The position numbers were made by a program, and so were the translations under genes. From Lysobacter sp. S4-A87 (lineage in GTDB: Bacteria; Pseudomonadota; Gammaproteobacteria; Xanthomonadales; Xanthomonadaceae): a stretch of DNA of 64,000 nt. This document shows positions 26,823 to 35,316 of the stretch, in pieces. Location: positions 248,001 to 312,000 of the forward strand of contig NZ_CP093341.1 in the NCBI RefSeq assembly GCF_022637455.1, read 5' to 3'. The notes beneath the pieces were generated by a model. It saw nothing but the letters and a program-made list of their open reading frames with translations. It was not told where the DNA came from and did not search any database. Numbering within the stretch: position 1 is the stretch's first letter; the number at the start of each line of letters is the position of its first letter.

Positions 26823-29588
26823 TTACAGATCGATACCGAAACCGACGCCGGCCGAGCTGTCATCGCTGCTGAAGGCGCCGCCGATCGAGAACGACGCGCG
26901 CTCACCGATCTGCTTCGAGTAGCCGACCGACAGCGCGCTCTCGCCGTTCTGCCAGCCTGCGCCGACGCCGATGCGGCCCTTTTCGCTGCGGCTGTTGGCC
27001 GCGTTGATCGCCATGTTCATCATGGCTGCGCTCATCGCACCTTCACGATCGATGCGCTCGTCCTGCTCGGTGAGGCGCAGACCGATCTCGTTGCCGAGAT
27101 TGGAGAACTGGTCGTTCAGCGCCTGCAGCTGGGTGTCGGTGTAGGTGTTGGCTCGGGTCAGCGTCTGCGTGGCGGTGGTGTCGGTGTAGGCGTGGGCCGA
27201 CGCCAGCGTCTGCGCATCACCGGCCTGCACCTGGCCGACGTTCGCGGCATCGGTCGCGGCGGTGCCGGCGGCGACGTTGGTGACCCGGCGGGTGTTGCTC
27301 GCCGAACCGACCGACACGGTGTTGGCCTGGTCGGCCACCGAACCCTGGCCCAGTGCGACAGCGCCCGTGGCGGTGACCGATGCTGCCTGGCCAAGCGCGG
27401 TTCCGCTGGCAGCAGTGACGCTGCTGTCGGCACCGATGGCGACGGCATTGGTCGCCGCGGCGTCGACGAAGCTGTTGGCGCCAACGGCGACGCTGCCGTC
27501 CGCATCTACAGTCGCGCCATGGCCGATGGCGGTATCGCGCGGGTCCTGCGCATGCGCGCCTTCACCCAATGCGAAACCGGCACCGTCGCCGACCGGCAGG
27601 CCCACGCCCGGCGTCTGCTCCAGGCCTGATACGCGATCGGTCAGGCTGCTGAAAGCGGAGCTGAGGTTGTTGAACGAGGTGTTGAAGCTGTTGAACGAGG
27701 CATCCAGCGCGCCGAACGCATCGCCGACGTTGAAGTAGCTCGAGCCCTGAATGGTGTAGTTGGGCGTGCCGAGCAGGCCGTTGACGTCGAGGGTCGCACC
27801 ACCTCCGAATGCCGCCGCGACGGTGTTGAGCTGCGCGACGTTGCTGGCGCCGATGGCCACCAGCGAATTATTGAGCTGGCCGACGTTGACCGCGTCGGTG
27901 GCTTGCGTACCGGCGGCGACGTTGGTGATCTGGCGCTCGGCGCCGGCCGAACCGACCGATACCGAGTAGTCGCGATCGGCGACCGAGTACGAGCCCAGCG
28001 CAACGCTGTCGATGCCCACTGCGGTGCTGTTCATGCCGATGGCCGAGGAGCCATCGCCGATGGCAGAGCTGTAGTAGCCGGTGGCCGTGCTTCCGATGCC
28101 AATGGCAGTGCTGTAGGAGCCCAGGGCGCTGCTGTAATCACCGGCCGCCGTGGCGGTGTCGCCGAGTGCGCTGCTGGATGCGCCCATGGCGGCGGACAGC
28201 GTACCCAGCGAGGTGCTGAAGTCACCGGCGGCGATGCTGTAGGCGCCGGTGGCGACGCTGTACTCACCGCGCGCCTCGCTGAAGGCGCCGCTGGCGTTGC
28301 TCATCTTGCCCAGTGCCGCGCTGTAGGCACCCAGTGCACTGCTGTGGTTGCCGGTCGCCTGCGAATACGTGCCGACTGCCTGGCTGTAATCGCCGACCGC
28401 GTGCGAGTAGGCACCGATCGCGTTGCTGGCGAATCCCTGCGAATAGGCCCAGAAGCCTTCAGCGGTCGAGTAGTCGCCGGCAGCGAAACTGAGGAAGCCG
28501 GTGGCGTTGCTCGAGTTGCCGTAGGCGACGCTGTAGGCGCCAGCGGCATGGCTCATGTCGCCGATGCTGCGCGCATAGAGACCGGTGGCATCGGATTTCC
28601 AGCCGTAGCAGCGCGAGTCCTTGCCCAGCGCGGTGCAACCCTTGCCGAAGGACCGTGCGCCATTACCGACGGCCGTGGAGAAATCGACCTTGGCCCATGC
28701 ACCGGCACCGAGGCCGGTGCTCGAATAGCCGCCGGCTTCCGAAGCCACGCCAAAGGCGCTGGCGAACTTGCTGCCGGTCGCGAGGGCGTAAGGGCCGACG
28801 GCGGTCGCGTAGGCACCGGAGGCGGAGGATTGCTTGCCGACGGCGACGCTGACGTTGCCCGTGGCCCGCGCGGTGCCGCCCACGGCGACGCTGCCGTTGA
28901 AGGCCCTGGAGGAGTAGCCCACGGCCACGGACGGTCCGCGCGGGTAGGGCGACGTGCCGGCGTTGGCCTGCGAATAAGCGCCGATCGCGATGTCACCGGC
29001 CGGTGCGCCGGCGATACCGGTGCCGGCCTTGGCGCGGTTGCCGGTGGCGATGGCGAAGTTGTTGTTGGCATTGGCGTAGGCGCCGGTGGCAACCGACGAC
29101 ATCCCGATCGCCTTGGCCTTGTAGCCGAATGCGGAGCCGTTCATGCCGGCCGCGCTGGAATAGGCACCGAATGCCGAGCCCTGCGCGCCGGCTGCGCTGG
29201 AGTAAGCGCCGAATGCAGTAGTGGCGTACTGGGTCGCTGCCGCCAGGTAGCCGCCGGCCGTCGAGGCCGTGGCCGACGCGTTGGCTCGGGCGCCGAACGC
29301 AGAGGAGTTGTTGCCGGTCGCGTTGGCGCCATCGCCGACTGCGGTGGACTTGTTGCCGGAGGCAGTGGCCAGGTGGCCGACGGCCGACGAATTGTCGCCG
29401 CTTGCCAGGGCGCTGTCGCCAAAGGCAGAGGCAAATACGCCGGTCGCGGTCGCGCCGGAGCACTGGATCTGGCCAGCGGCGGCGCCGGCACAGTCCTGGG
29501 CGAAGGCGGCCGGCGCGGCCATGGCCAGCAGCACGGCAGCGGTGAGGGTCGCGCGGACCGGGGTCTTGCTACGACAAGCGCTATTCAC
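26823..29588 (-). CDS. Trimeric autotransporter adhesin (YadA/Hia type V-c)
   Basis: 921 residues starting at a GTG (29586-29588) with GGGGAA 7 nt upstream; the longer frame to 29762 has no such site. A signal peptide ends AAPAAFAQ. The passenger (about 30-600) is a long array of about 14-residue YadA head repeats of the type AxGxxSxAxG. A neck (VAAGTQATDAVNVGQLN), a stalk segment, a second short head (AVAIGADSSVTAASGTALGQ) and a second neck (VAAGTAATDAANVGQVQ) follow. The last 80-odd residues form the four-strand beta-barrel anchor (RIGVGAGWQNGESALSVGYS, ending GFGIDL). The product trimerises in the outer membrane and mediates adhesion or autoaggregation. Cys pairs occur at the mature N-terminus (DCAGAAAGQIQC) and mid-head (CTALGKDSRC), which is unusual in these fibres. 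Confidence 0.93.
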   Translation of the reverse strand: MNSACRSKTPVRATLTAAVLLAMAAPAAFAQDCAGAAAGQIQCSGATATGVFASAFGDSALASGDNSSAVGHLATASGNKSTAVGDGANATGNNSSAFGARANASATASTAGGYLAAATQYATTAFGAYSSAAGAQGSAFGAYSSAAGMNGSAFGYKAKAIGMSSVATGAYANANNNFAIATGNRAKAGTGIAGAPAGDIAIGAYSQANAGTSPYPRGPSVAVGYSSRAFNGSVAVGGTARATGNVSVAVGKQSSASGAYATAVGPYALATGSKFASAFGVASEAGGYSSTGLGAGAWAKVDFSTAVGNGARSFGKGCTALGKDSRCYGWKSDATGLYARSIGDMSHAAGAYSVAYGNSSNATGFLSFAAGDYSTAEGFWAYSQGFASNAIGAYSHAVGDYSQAVGTYSQATGNHSSALGAYSAALGKMSNASGAFSEARGEYSVATGAYSIAAGDFSTSLGTLSAAMGASSSALGDTATAAGDYSSALGSYSTAIGIGSTATGYYSSAIGDGSSAIGMNSTAVGIDSVALGSYSVADRDYSVSVGSAGAERQITNVAAGTQATDAVNVGQLNNSLVAIGASNVAQLNTVAAAFGGGATLDVNGLLGTPNYTIQGSSYFNVGDAFGALDASFNSFNTSFNNLSSAFSSLTDRVSGLEQTPGVGLPVGDGAGFALGEGAHAQDPRDTAIGHGATVDADGSVAVGANSFVDAAATNAVAIGADSSVTAASGTALGQAASVTATGAVALGQGSVADQANTVSVGSASNTRRVTNVAAGTAATDAANVGQVQAGDAQTLASAHAYTDTTATQTLTRANTYTDTQLQALNDQFSNLGNEIGLRLTEQDERIDREGAMSAAMMNMAINAANSRSEKGRIGVGAGWQNGESALSVGYSKQIGERASFSIGGAFSSDDSSAGVGFGIDL
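28000..29460 (-). repeat. Degenerate 42-bp head-repeat array inside the adhesin gene
   Basis: The DNA encoding the head shows a periodicity of about 42 bp. On the plus strand, phrases such as GCGCTGCTGTA and CCGATGGC recur, each unit encoding 14 residues with Gly, Ser and Ala at fixed places and often Tyr. Boundaries are approximate. The copies have diverged, so the array is old, but local identity is high enough for recombination to change its length. Confidence 0.7.
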
Positions 29589-29762
29589 GAAAGGATTCCC
29601 CAAGAAATATGAATCGGCAACAGCCGAACCCGCGTTGGGCCTACGCACCAACGCGACCGACATTGCAGCCAACCCTGGGGGCCGACACCCCCCGGACAGG
29701 GGGGCGCGCAGGGGGGCGGAACACGCGCCAATGTCGGCCCCCCCACTGATCGGTACACGCAC

Positions 29763-30266
29763 GTGCGTTCTGTCGTTCTCGCTTCTTCCCTTGCGCTCGG
29801 CTGCATCGCTGCCGGTGCTGCGTTTGCGAAATCCCCTCAGCCGTCCGTGCCGAGCCCGGCGGCGGCGGAGCAGGGCGCTCGCGCTGCGTCATCGCCGGCC
29901 GCGAACGAAGCGGTGCAGGCGGTCAATGCGTTCATTGCCGCACTCGCTGGCGGGCGACTGGAGGCCGCGCGCCAGCTGATGACGCCGGACGCGATCGTGC
30001 TGGCAAACGGCCAGGTGCTCGGCGTCCGCGACGGCTATCTCAACGGACCGGCGAAAGGCGATGTCGCCGCTCTGGGCAACTTTCAGCGCGAACTGTTGCG
30101 CCGCGACGTCAAGGTCGGGGCCAACCTTGGCTGGGTCGTCAGCGAGACGAGCTTGCGTCCCGCGACCGGCGCGGGCCAGGTCGTGACCGAAACCATGCTG
30201 GTCGTCAGGACGAACGAAGGCTGGAAGATCGCGCACATCCACTGGTCTGGCCGGCGTGCCGGCTGA
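29763..30266 (+). CDS. Secreted SnoaL/DUF4440-like protein
   Basis: 167 residues. Sec signal peptide at the N-terminus (RSVVLASSLALGCIAAGAAFA). The mature part has the cone-shaped SnoaL/NTF2-like pattern: AVQAVNAFIAALAGGRLEAA, a central PDAIVLANGQVLG, and GWKIAHIHWSGRR at the end. Such domains bind small hydrophobic ligands or act as isomerases; no catalytic role can be read here. The start is GTG at 29763 and the ribosome site is weak. It is divergent from the adhesin (174 bp) and 197 bp ahead of the MalT-type regulator. Confidence 0.65.
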   Translation: MRSVVLASSLALGCIAAGAAFAKSPQPSVPSPAAAEQGARAASSPAANEAVQAVNAFIAALAGGRLEAARQLMTPDAIVLANGQVLGVRDGYLNGPAKGDVAALGNFQRELLRRDVKVGANLGWVVSETSLRPATGAGQVVTETMLVVRTNEGWKIAHIHWSGRRAG

Positions 30267-30463
30267 TTCCGCCTGGAGACGGTGAAGGTATGCGTCGTTA
30301 TCGGTCGGACACACCCACCGCAGACGGTGGCCCTGCAGCGCTGGCCCAGTTGATCAGGCTTCGGAACGATCCCTCCGCCGGCACTTTCGGCCGGGTGAAA
30401 GCCCTTTCCGGGCGATCGGGTAAGCTGCGGCTGCGCGGTGTCGCCCAGGTCCGACCAGCCGAC

Positions 30464-33109
30464 ATGTCCGACTCCGAGATCACCCTCAAGATCACGCCAC
30501 CGCGGCTGCCGCGCGCGGCCGTGGAGCGCGAGCGCCTGTTGGGTTTCTGGGACGACGTCAACGAGCGCACCGCCATCCAGCTCGTCGCGCCTGCAGGCTT
30601 CGGCAAGACCACGGCACTGCTGCAATGGCGCCGCCGCTGGCTGGAACACGGGGCCATCGTGGCCTGGGTGGGTTGCGACGACGAGGACGATCCGGCCCGT
30701 TTCGTCGCGGCGTTGAGCCGTGCCGTTCGCAGCGCAAGCGGCCGGCTCGTGCCGGGCTCGCCCAGGTCGGGCATCGCCGCACTGACAGACCTCTTGTCCG
30801 AAATTGCGCAGCGTGGCGCGCAGACGGTCATCGTCATCGACGAGGCCGAGCGCCTGCCGCATGCCACCGTCCGCACGTGCGTGCAGTACCTGCTGTTGAA
30901 CGCACCGGCGAACCTCAGCGTGGCCATCGGCTCGCGCATGGCGTTGCCGTTGCGCGTTGCCGAACTGGCGGCGAAGGGCAACCTTGCGACGCTGTCCGGC
31001 GATGACCTGCGACTGCGATATGAAGAGTCGCTATCGATTCTCGAGAAAAGCCTGGGTCCCAAGCTGACCCTGGACGAGCGCGCATTGCTGCACGAAACCA
31101 CCGAGGGTTGGCCCATCGGCCTGCAACTGGCGATCGCGATGGCAGAGCACGATGCCGATCCAGGCGCCGCCGTGCGTTCGCTTTCGGCACGGCGCGGCCA
31201 CATCCAGGACTACTTCGTGGAATCGCTGCTCTCACGCCTGCCCGCGTCCACCGTGGCATTGCTGACGCGCGTTGCCATCCTCGACGACATCAATCCAGAA
31301 CTGTGCGAACTGGTGAGTGGCCAGGCCGATGGCGCCGCGCAACTGCAGCAGATCATCGGCGAAACGCCGATCGTGGTCGTAGGCGAGGATACGGAGTGGA
31401 TCCGCCTGCATCCGCTGGCGCGCGATTTCCTCCTCGGCCGGTTCGAACAACTGTCGCGGCAGGAGCAGGCGGAACTGCATGCCCGCGTTTCGCACTGGTA
31501 CGCCAGGCACGAGCGATACCACGAAGCGGCCAGGCACGCGCTGGCGGCCGGCGATGAGGCGCAGGCCCAGGCGTTTGCGTCGCGGTCGCTGTGGACGCTT
31601 GGTACACAGGGCCAGATCGCGGAGGCGCGGGAATGGCTGGAGCGAATTCCCGCGGCCATGCTCGCGCGCGATTCCGGACTGAAGCTGGGGGCCGCCTTCG
31701 TTCTCGCGGCGACCGACCGCAACGCCGAAGCCCTGACGATCGCGCAAGAGGTCATCGACGATCCCGCCACGTCAAACGAGTCCCGCGTCGAGGCGCTGCG
31801 GGTTGCGGCGGTTGCCATGATCTATGCCGACCATCTCGGACTGATCCCGGAGTTGATGGCGCGTTGGCTGCCGCTGCTGTCCGAACACGCGGAGCCGCTC
31901 TACGCAGTTTCAAGCCTGAACGCGCAAGCGATGGCGGCCTTGCATGCCGGCACCACCCGCACGCTGCGCGGGCTGCTGGACCAGGCTGCGCATCACGGCG
32001 AAACGGGGTCGTTGCGAATGGCGGCAGGACTCAGCCGGATGCTGCGCGCAATGGGCCAGCTGTGGGATGGCGAGCCCGAACAGGCCGCCGCGACCTTGCG
32101 CCAGGCCGTCGCGCAGTCGGAGCTGGAGAGCGGACGTCGCAGCATGATCGCGTCGCTGCAGGCCTCGGTGCTGGCCGCAGCGCTTTTGCGCGTGGGTCGT
32201 CCGGGCGAGGCGCTGCCGTTGCTCGCGAACCGGCTCGATGTCATCGAGCAATGGGGATCGCCGGACAACATCCTGCTGGCCTACCAGACGCTCGCGCGGA
32301 GCGCACTCGTCGAAGGCGACGAGCGGCGGGCACTGCAGGTGCTGGAGGAAATGGACGCATTGGCCGAGCGCCGGCACCTGCCGCGCCTGCGCATCCACAG
32401 CCTCGCCGACCGCATCCGCATCTACGCCGCGCACAATGCCCGGGAAACGATCACGGCGCTGACGAGCGCGCTCGACCAGGCCGTGGGGGAAATGCAGCGC
32501 GCCGAACTACGTCCGCTGCTCCAGGAGTGCCAGCTCGCGGCCGCCATAGCCAAGGCGGACGCTGCGCTCGCGCGCCACGCCGTGGACGACGCCGAGTTCC
32601 TGCTCGATGTCGGCGATGCCCTGGCTAAGTCGTTGCGTCGCCACGGCGACATGCGCTCGATCATGGTGTTGCGCTCGGTGGTCGCATGGAAGCGCGGACA
32701 CGAAACCGCAAGGCCACTGCTGAAGGAGGCCATCCACCTCGCCACCGCGGCCGGCGACGCCTGGCTGCTGGTCCATGCCCATCCACTGGCGCTGGACATG
32801 GCCAAGGACTGGGAGGCGGGCGTCGTCGCCGAACCCAGGCGCACACGCGCCGTGAAGCTCGCGGCGGCGCCGCGGCCGGTGCTGGAGCGGCCGTTGCTGG
32901 TGCGCAACGGTGTGCTGACGTCGAAGGAATCGGAGGTGCTTGGCCTGCTCGCACGGGGACTGTCGAACAAGGCGATCGCGCGCATCCTCGACGTCAGTGG
33001 CGAGACCGTCAAATGGCACCTCAAGAACCTGTTCCAGAAGCTGTCCGCCACGACCCGCAAGCATGCGGTGGACCGCGCGCGCCTGCTTGGACTGCTCCAG
33101 GAAGGATGA
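30464..33109 (+). CDS. MalT-type (LuxR-family) ATP-dependent transcriptional regulator
   Basis: About 881 residues, the MalT/STAND size. It opens ITPPRLPRAAVERERLL as MalT-like proteins do, then has a P-loop APAGFGKTTAL (about residue 43), a Walker B VIVIDEAERL, a long superhelical TPR-like region, and a C-terminal LuxR helix-turn-helix (about 820-880: LTSKESEVLGLLARGLSNKA, ETVKWHLKNLFQKL). STAND regulators bind an inducer and ATP, oligomerise and activate promoters. The open frame goes back to an ATG at 30290, adding 58 residues without family similarity. ATG 30464 fits the family better but lacks a strong ribosome site, so the start is uncertain. The target genes are unknown; the adhesin and the SnoaL-like gene are neighbours. 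Confidence 0.85.
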   Translation: MSDSEITLKITPPRLPRAAVERERLLGFWDDVNERTAIQLVAPAGFGKTTALLQWRRRWLEHGAIVAWVGCDDEDDPARFVAALSRAVRSASGRLVPGSPRSGIAALTDLLSEIAQRGAQTVIVIDEAERLPHATVRTCVQYLLLNAPANLSVAIGSRMALPLRVAELAAKGNLATLSGDDLRLRYEESLSILEKSLGPKLTLDERALLHETTEGWPIGLQLAIAMAEHDADPGAAVRSLSARRGHIQDYFVESLLSRLPASTVALLTRVAILDDINPELCELVSGQADGAAQLQQIIGETPIVVVGEDTEWIRLHPLARDFLLGRFEQLSRQEQAELHARVSHWYARHERYHEAARHALAAGDEAQAQAFASRSLWTLGTQGQIAEAREWLERIPAAMLARDSGLKLGAAFVLAATDRNAEALTIAQEVIDDPATSNESRVEALRVAAVAMIYADHLGLIPELMARWLPLLSEHAEPLYAVSSLNAQAMAALHAGTTRTLRGLLDQAAHHGETGSLRMAAGLSRMLRAMGQLWDGEPEQAAATLRQAVAQSELESGRRSMIASLQASVLAAALLRVGRPGEALPLLANRLDVIEQWGSPDNILLAYQTLARSALVEGDERRALQVLEEMDALAERRHLPRLRIHSLADRIRIYAAHNARETITALTSALDQAVGEMQRAELRPLLQECQLAAAIAKADAALARHAVDDAEFLLDVGDALAKSLRRHGDMRSIMVLRSVVAWKRGHETARPLLKEAIHLATAAGDAWLLVHAHPLALDMAKDWEAGVVAEPRRTRAVKLAAAPRPVLERPLLVRNGVLTSKESEVLGLLARGLSNKAIARILDVSGETVKWHLKNLFQKLSATTRKHAVDRARLLGLLQEG

Positions 33110-33142
33110 CCGGCCTGGCACGCGGACGTTGCCGACGCCGGA

Positions 33143-34171
33143 TCAGGAGCGGCTTTTCGGCACTTCGCTGCGCGAGCGCAGGTCCTTGCGCCACGCCCTT
33201 GGCGCCATGCCGAACTCGGCGGTGAACCAGCGCGTGAACGAACTGGGCGCCGAGAATCCCAGCAGCCGTCCGACCACCTGCAACGAGTATTGCCGGTTTT
33301 CCATGTAGCGAACCGCCAGATCGGTGCGGACCGAGTTGAGGATGTCGGAGAAGGTTTCGTTGGCTTCTTCGAGCCGGCGCTGGAGCGTGCGCACGTTCAT
33401 GCCGCGACCGTGCGCGACCTGCTCGATGGTCGCCTGGCCCATCGGCATCAGGATGTAGAGGTCCTTGCGGACATCTGTGGTGATGGAATGCTTGTCGGGA
33501 GTTGGCAGTGCTTCCACCAGGCGTTTGACGTACACCGCCATGGCCGGATCGGCTGACGGGTTGCGGTAGGTCAGGTCCGCCGCATCGCAGACGATGCCGT
33601 TGAAGTCGCGGTCGAACTCGGTGGCGCAGCGGAACACGCGGCGATGCACCAGCAGGTTCTCCGGTCCGCCGTGGGTGAAGTTGACGCTGTGCGGCTTCCA
33701 GTGCGGGCCGAGCAGGAATCCGCACAGGCGGTACAGCGCACCGAGCGCCAGTTCGATTGCCTGGCGCGAGGTCGGGCCCGGGCCGGGCACGAACTCCTCG
33801 CGGATCACCACCGTGCGGCCTCGTTCCTCGACATGGATGGCCAGCAGCTCGTTGAGCAGATGGCGGTACTTCATGGTCGTCATCAGGGCATCGCGCAGCG
33901 TCGGCTGATGGATCAGCAACAGGCTGACCACGCCGAAGTCCGACAGCTGTCGCGACTCGGCCATGCGCAGGCCGAACGTGTCGCAGCCGGTCTGGCGGGC
34001 GGAGTCCTCCAGCAGCTTGACCGCAGCGGCCGCGGGGATGCGGCGCTCGGGATCGGACAGCATGGTCCGGCTCAGTCCGGCGGCGCGCAGGAGTGGCTGC
34101 GGATTCAGGCCGAGTTGCTGCGCCACTTCGAAGTAGTTCTTCAGCGTTGCGGCACGGATGAGGCTGCTCAT
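33143..34171 (-). CDS. AraC-family regulator (OruR/ArgR-like, Arabinose_bd N-domain)
   Basis: 342 residues. The N-terminal two thirds belong to the PF12625-type ligand domain (ATLKNYFEVAQQLGLNPQPL, LLRAAGLSRTML). The last 100 residues are the AraC double helix-turn-helix (NVRTLQRRLEEANETFSDIL; VVGRLLGFSAPSSFTRWFTA; FGMAPRAWRKD). It is divergent from the catabolic operon beginning at 34326, with a CTTGTCAT-N3-ATGA motif 25 bp upstream of its own start, so it probably controls that operon and itself. A near-identical palindrome precedes the DUF1302 operon. The inducer is unknown but probably the substrate of the pathway or its CoA ester. Confidence 0.88.
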   Translation of the reverse strand: MSSLIRAATLKNYFEVAQQLGLNPQPLLRAAGLSRTMLSDPERRIPAAAAVKLLEDSARQTGCDTFGLRMAESRQLSDFGVVSLLLIHQPTLRDALMTTMKYRHLLNELLAIHVEERGRTVVIREEFVPGPGPTSRQAIELALGALYRLCGFLLGPHWKPHSVNFTHGGPENLLVHRRVFRCATEFDRDFNGIVCDAADLTYRNPSADPAMAVYVKRLVEALPTPDKHSITTDVRKDLYILMPMGQATIEQVAHGRGMNVRTLQRRLEEANETFSDILNSVRTDLAVRYMENRQYSLQVVGRLLGFSAPSSFTRWFTAEFGMAPRAWRKDLRSRSEVPKSRS

Positions 34172-34195
34172 GGACCGGTTCCAGGGCTCGGACGC

Positions 34196-34214
34196 CTTGT
34201 CATGATATGAGAAA
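34196..34214. promoter_or_regulatory. Candidate AraC-regulator operator (CTTGTCAT-N3-ATGA)
   Basis: CTTGTCATGATATGAGAAA lies between the divergent regulator and quinone oxidoreductase genes. It shares the left half CTTGTCAT and the ATGA of the right half with the perfect palindrome at 48677-48695 (14 of 19 positions). A TATAGT at 34257-34262 could be the -10 element of the catabolic operon, but no good -35 is seen. Confidence 0.55.
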
Positions 34215-34325
34215 TCCGTGTCGCCGTTTGGAAAGAATTGCGCCCCTCTGCCTGCCTATAGTCGAAGCCGTAAGCCCCCATGAGGGGTGCCCCGATTCAT
34301 AGTTGAGAGGTTGCAGAAAACTGCC

Positions 34326-35306
34326 ATGGCCCACGCTGTTCGATTCCATGAGGCCGGCGGCCCCGAAGTCCTGCGCTACGAGTCCGTAGCCGTCGGTGAA
34401 CCGGGTCCGGGCCAGGTCCGGCTGCGCCACGTCGCGGTCGGTCTGAACTACGCCGACACCTATTTCCGCAATGGCACGTATGTGATCCCGCTGCCCGCCG
34501 GTATCGGTGTCGAGGCGGCGGGTGTGGTGGAAGGGGTAGGCCCCGATGTCGACCACGTCGGCGTTGGCGACCGTGTCACCTATACCGGCTTCATCAACAC
34601 GCTCGGGGCCTACAGCACCGAGCGCCTGGTGCCCGCTGCGCCGCTGATCAAGCTGCCCGAGGCCATCGCCTGCGAGACCGCCGCCGCCATGACCATGCGC
34701 GGCCTGACCGCGGCCTACCTGATGCGCCGCATTCATCCGTTCCAGGCCGGCGATTCGATCCTGCTGCATGCCGCCGCCGGCGGTGTCGGCCTGATCGTCG
34801 CGCAATGGGCGCGACTGCTCGGCCTGACCGTGATCGGGACGGTGTCGACGGAAGCCAAGGCCGAGATCGCGCGTGCCCACGGTTGCGACCACGTCATCAA
34901 CTACAGCCACGAGGACGTCGCCAAGCGCGTGCGCGAGCTGACCGGCGGCGTCGGCGTGTCGGTGGTGTTCGACAGCGTCGGCAAGGCCACGTTCGAATCC
35001 TCGCTCGATTCGCTCAAGCGCCGCGGCCTGATGGTGTGCGTTGGCACCGCCTCGGGCCAGATCCCGCCGTTCAATCCGCAGCTCCTGGCGATGAAGGGTT
35101 CGCTCTACATGACCCGCCCGGCGCTTGCCGATTACATCGCCGATCCTGCCGAGAAGGCCGAACTGGCCGCCGAACTGTTCGACCACGTCGCAGCCGGTCG
35201 CATCCGCATCGGCATCAACCAGCGCTATGCGCTGCAGGACGCGGTGCAGGCGCATCGCGACCTGGAGTCGCGCAGGACCACCGGCTCGTCCATCTTCGTG
35301 ATCTGA
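34326..35306 (+). CDS. Zinc-free quinone oxidoreductase (MDR family)
   Basis: 326 residues of the medium-chain dehydrogenase/reductase superfamily, QOR branch. Seen: GroES-like N-domain (AGGPEVLRYESVAVGEPGPG), NADPH-binding loop AAAGGVGLIVAQWARLLG (near residue 149), and QRYALQDAVQAHRDLESRRT at the end; the zinc ligands of alcohol dehydrogenases are absent. Reduces quinones or alpha,beta-unsaturated carbonyls with NADPH. The frame extends 13 codons upstream to a GTG; ATG at 34326 matches the family start. First gene of the catabolic operon; the next gene follows after 10 bp. Its exact substrate here is unknown. Confidence 0.9.
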   Translation: MAHAVRFHEAGGPEVLRYESVAVGEPGPGQVRLRHVAVGLNYADTYFRNGTYVIPLPAGIGVEAAGVVEGVGPDVDHVGVGDRVTYTGFINTLGAYSTERLVPAAPLIKLPEAIACETAAAMTMRGLTAAYLMRRIHPFQAGDSILLHAAAGGVGLIVAQWARLLGLTVIGTVSTEAKAEIARAHGCDHVINYSHEDVAKRVRELTGGVGVSVVFDSVGKATFESSLDSLKRRGLMVCVGTASGQIPPFNPQLLAMKGSLYMTRPALADYIADPAEKAELAAELFDHVAAGRIRIGINQRYALQDAVQAHRDLESRRTTGSSIFVI

Positions 35307-35316
35307 GACAGAACTC

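Noticed and set aside
28000-29460. Possible CRISPR-like or satellite array
   Set aside because: Units are degenerate, have no unique spacers of constant length and stay in the adhesin frame, so they are protein repeats.
27903-29612. Plus-strand frame of 569 codons with Gly/Ala/Val repeats antisense to the adhesin
   Set aside because: The repeats simply mirror the 42-bp units of the adhesin head on the opposite strand.
33143-34171. Ornithine utilisation regulator OruR
   Set aside because: Domain architecture is the same, but no ornithine or arginine genes are present; the flanking genes point to another substrate.
34257-34262. TATAGT as a defined -10 promoter of the quinone oxidoreductase operon
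   Set aside because: A -35 hexamer at 16-18 bp is not convincing, so it is mentioned only as a possibility in the operator entry.
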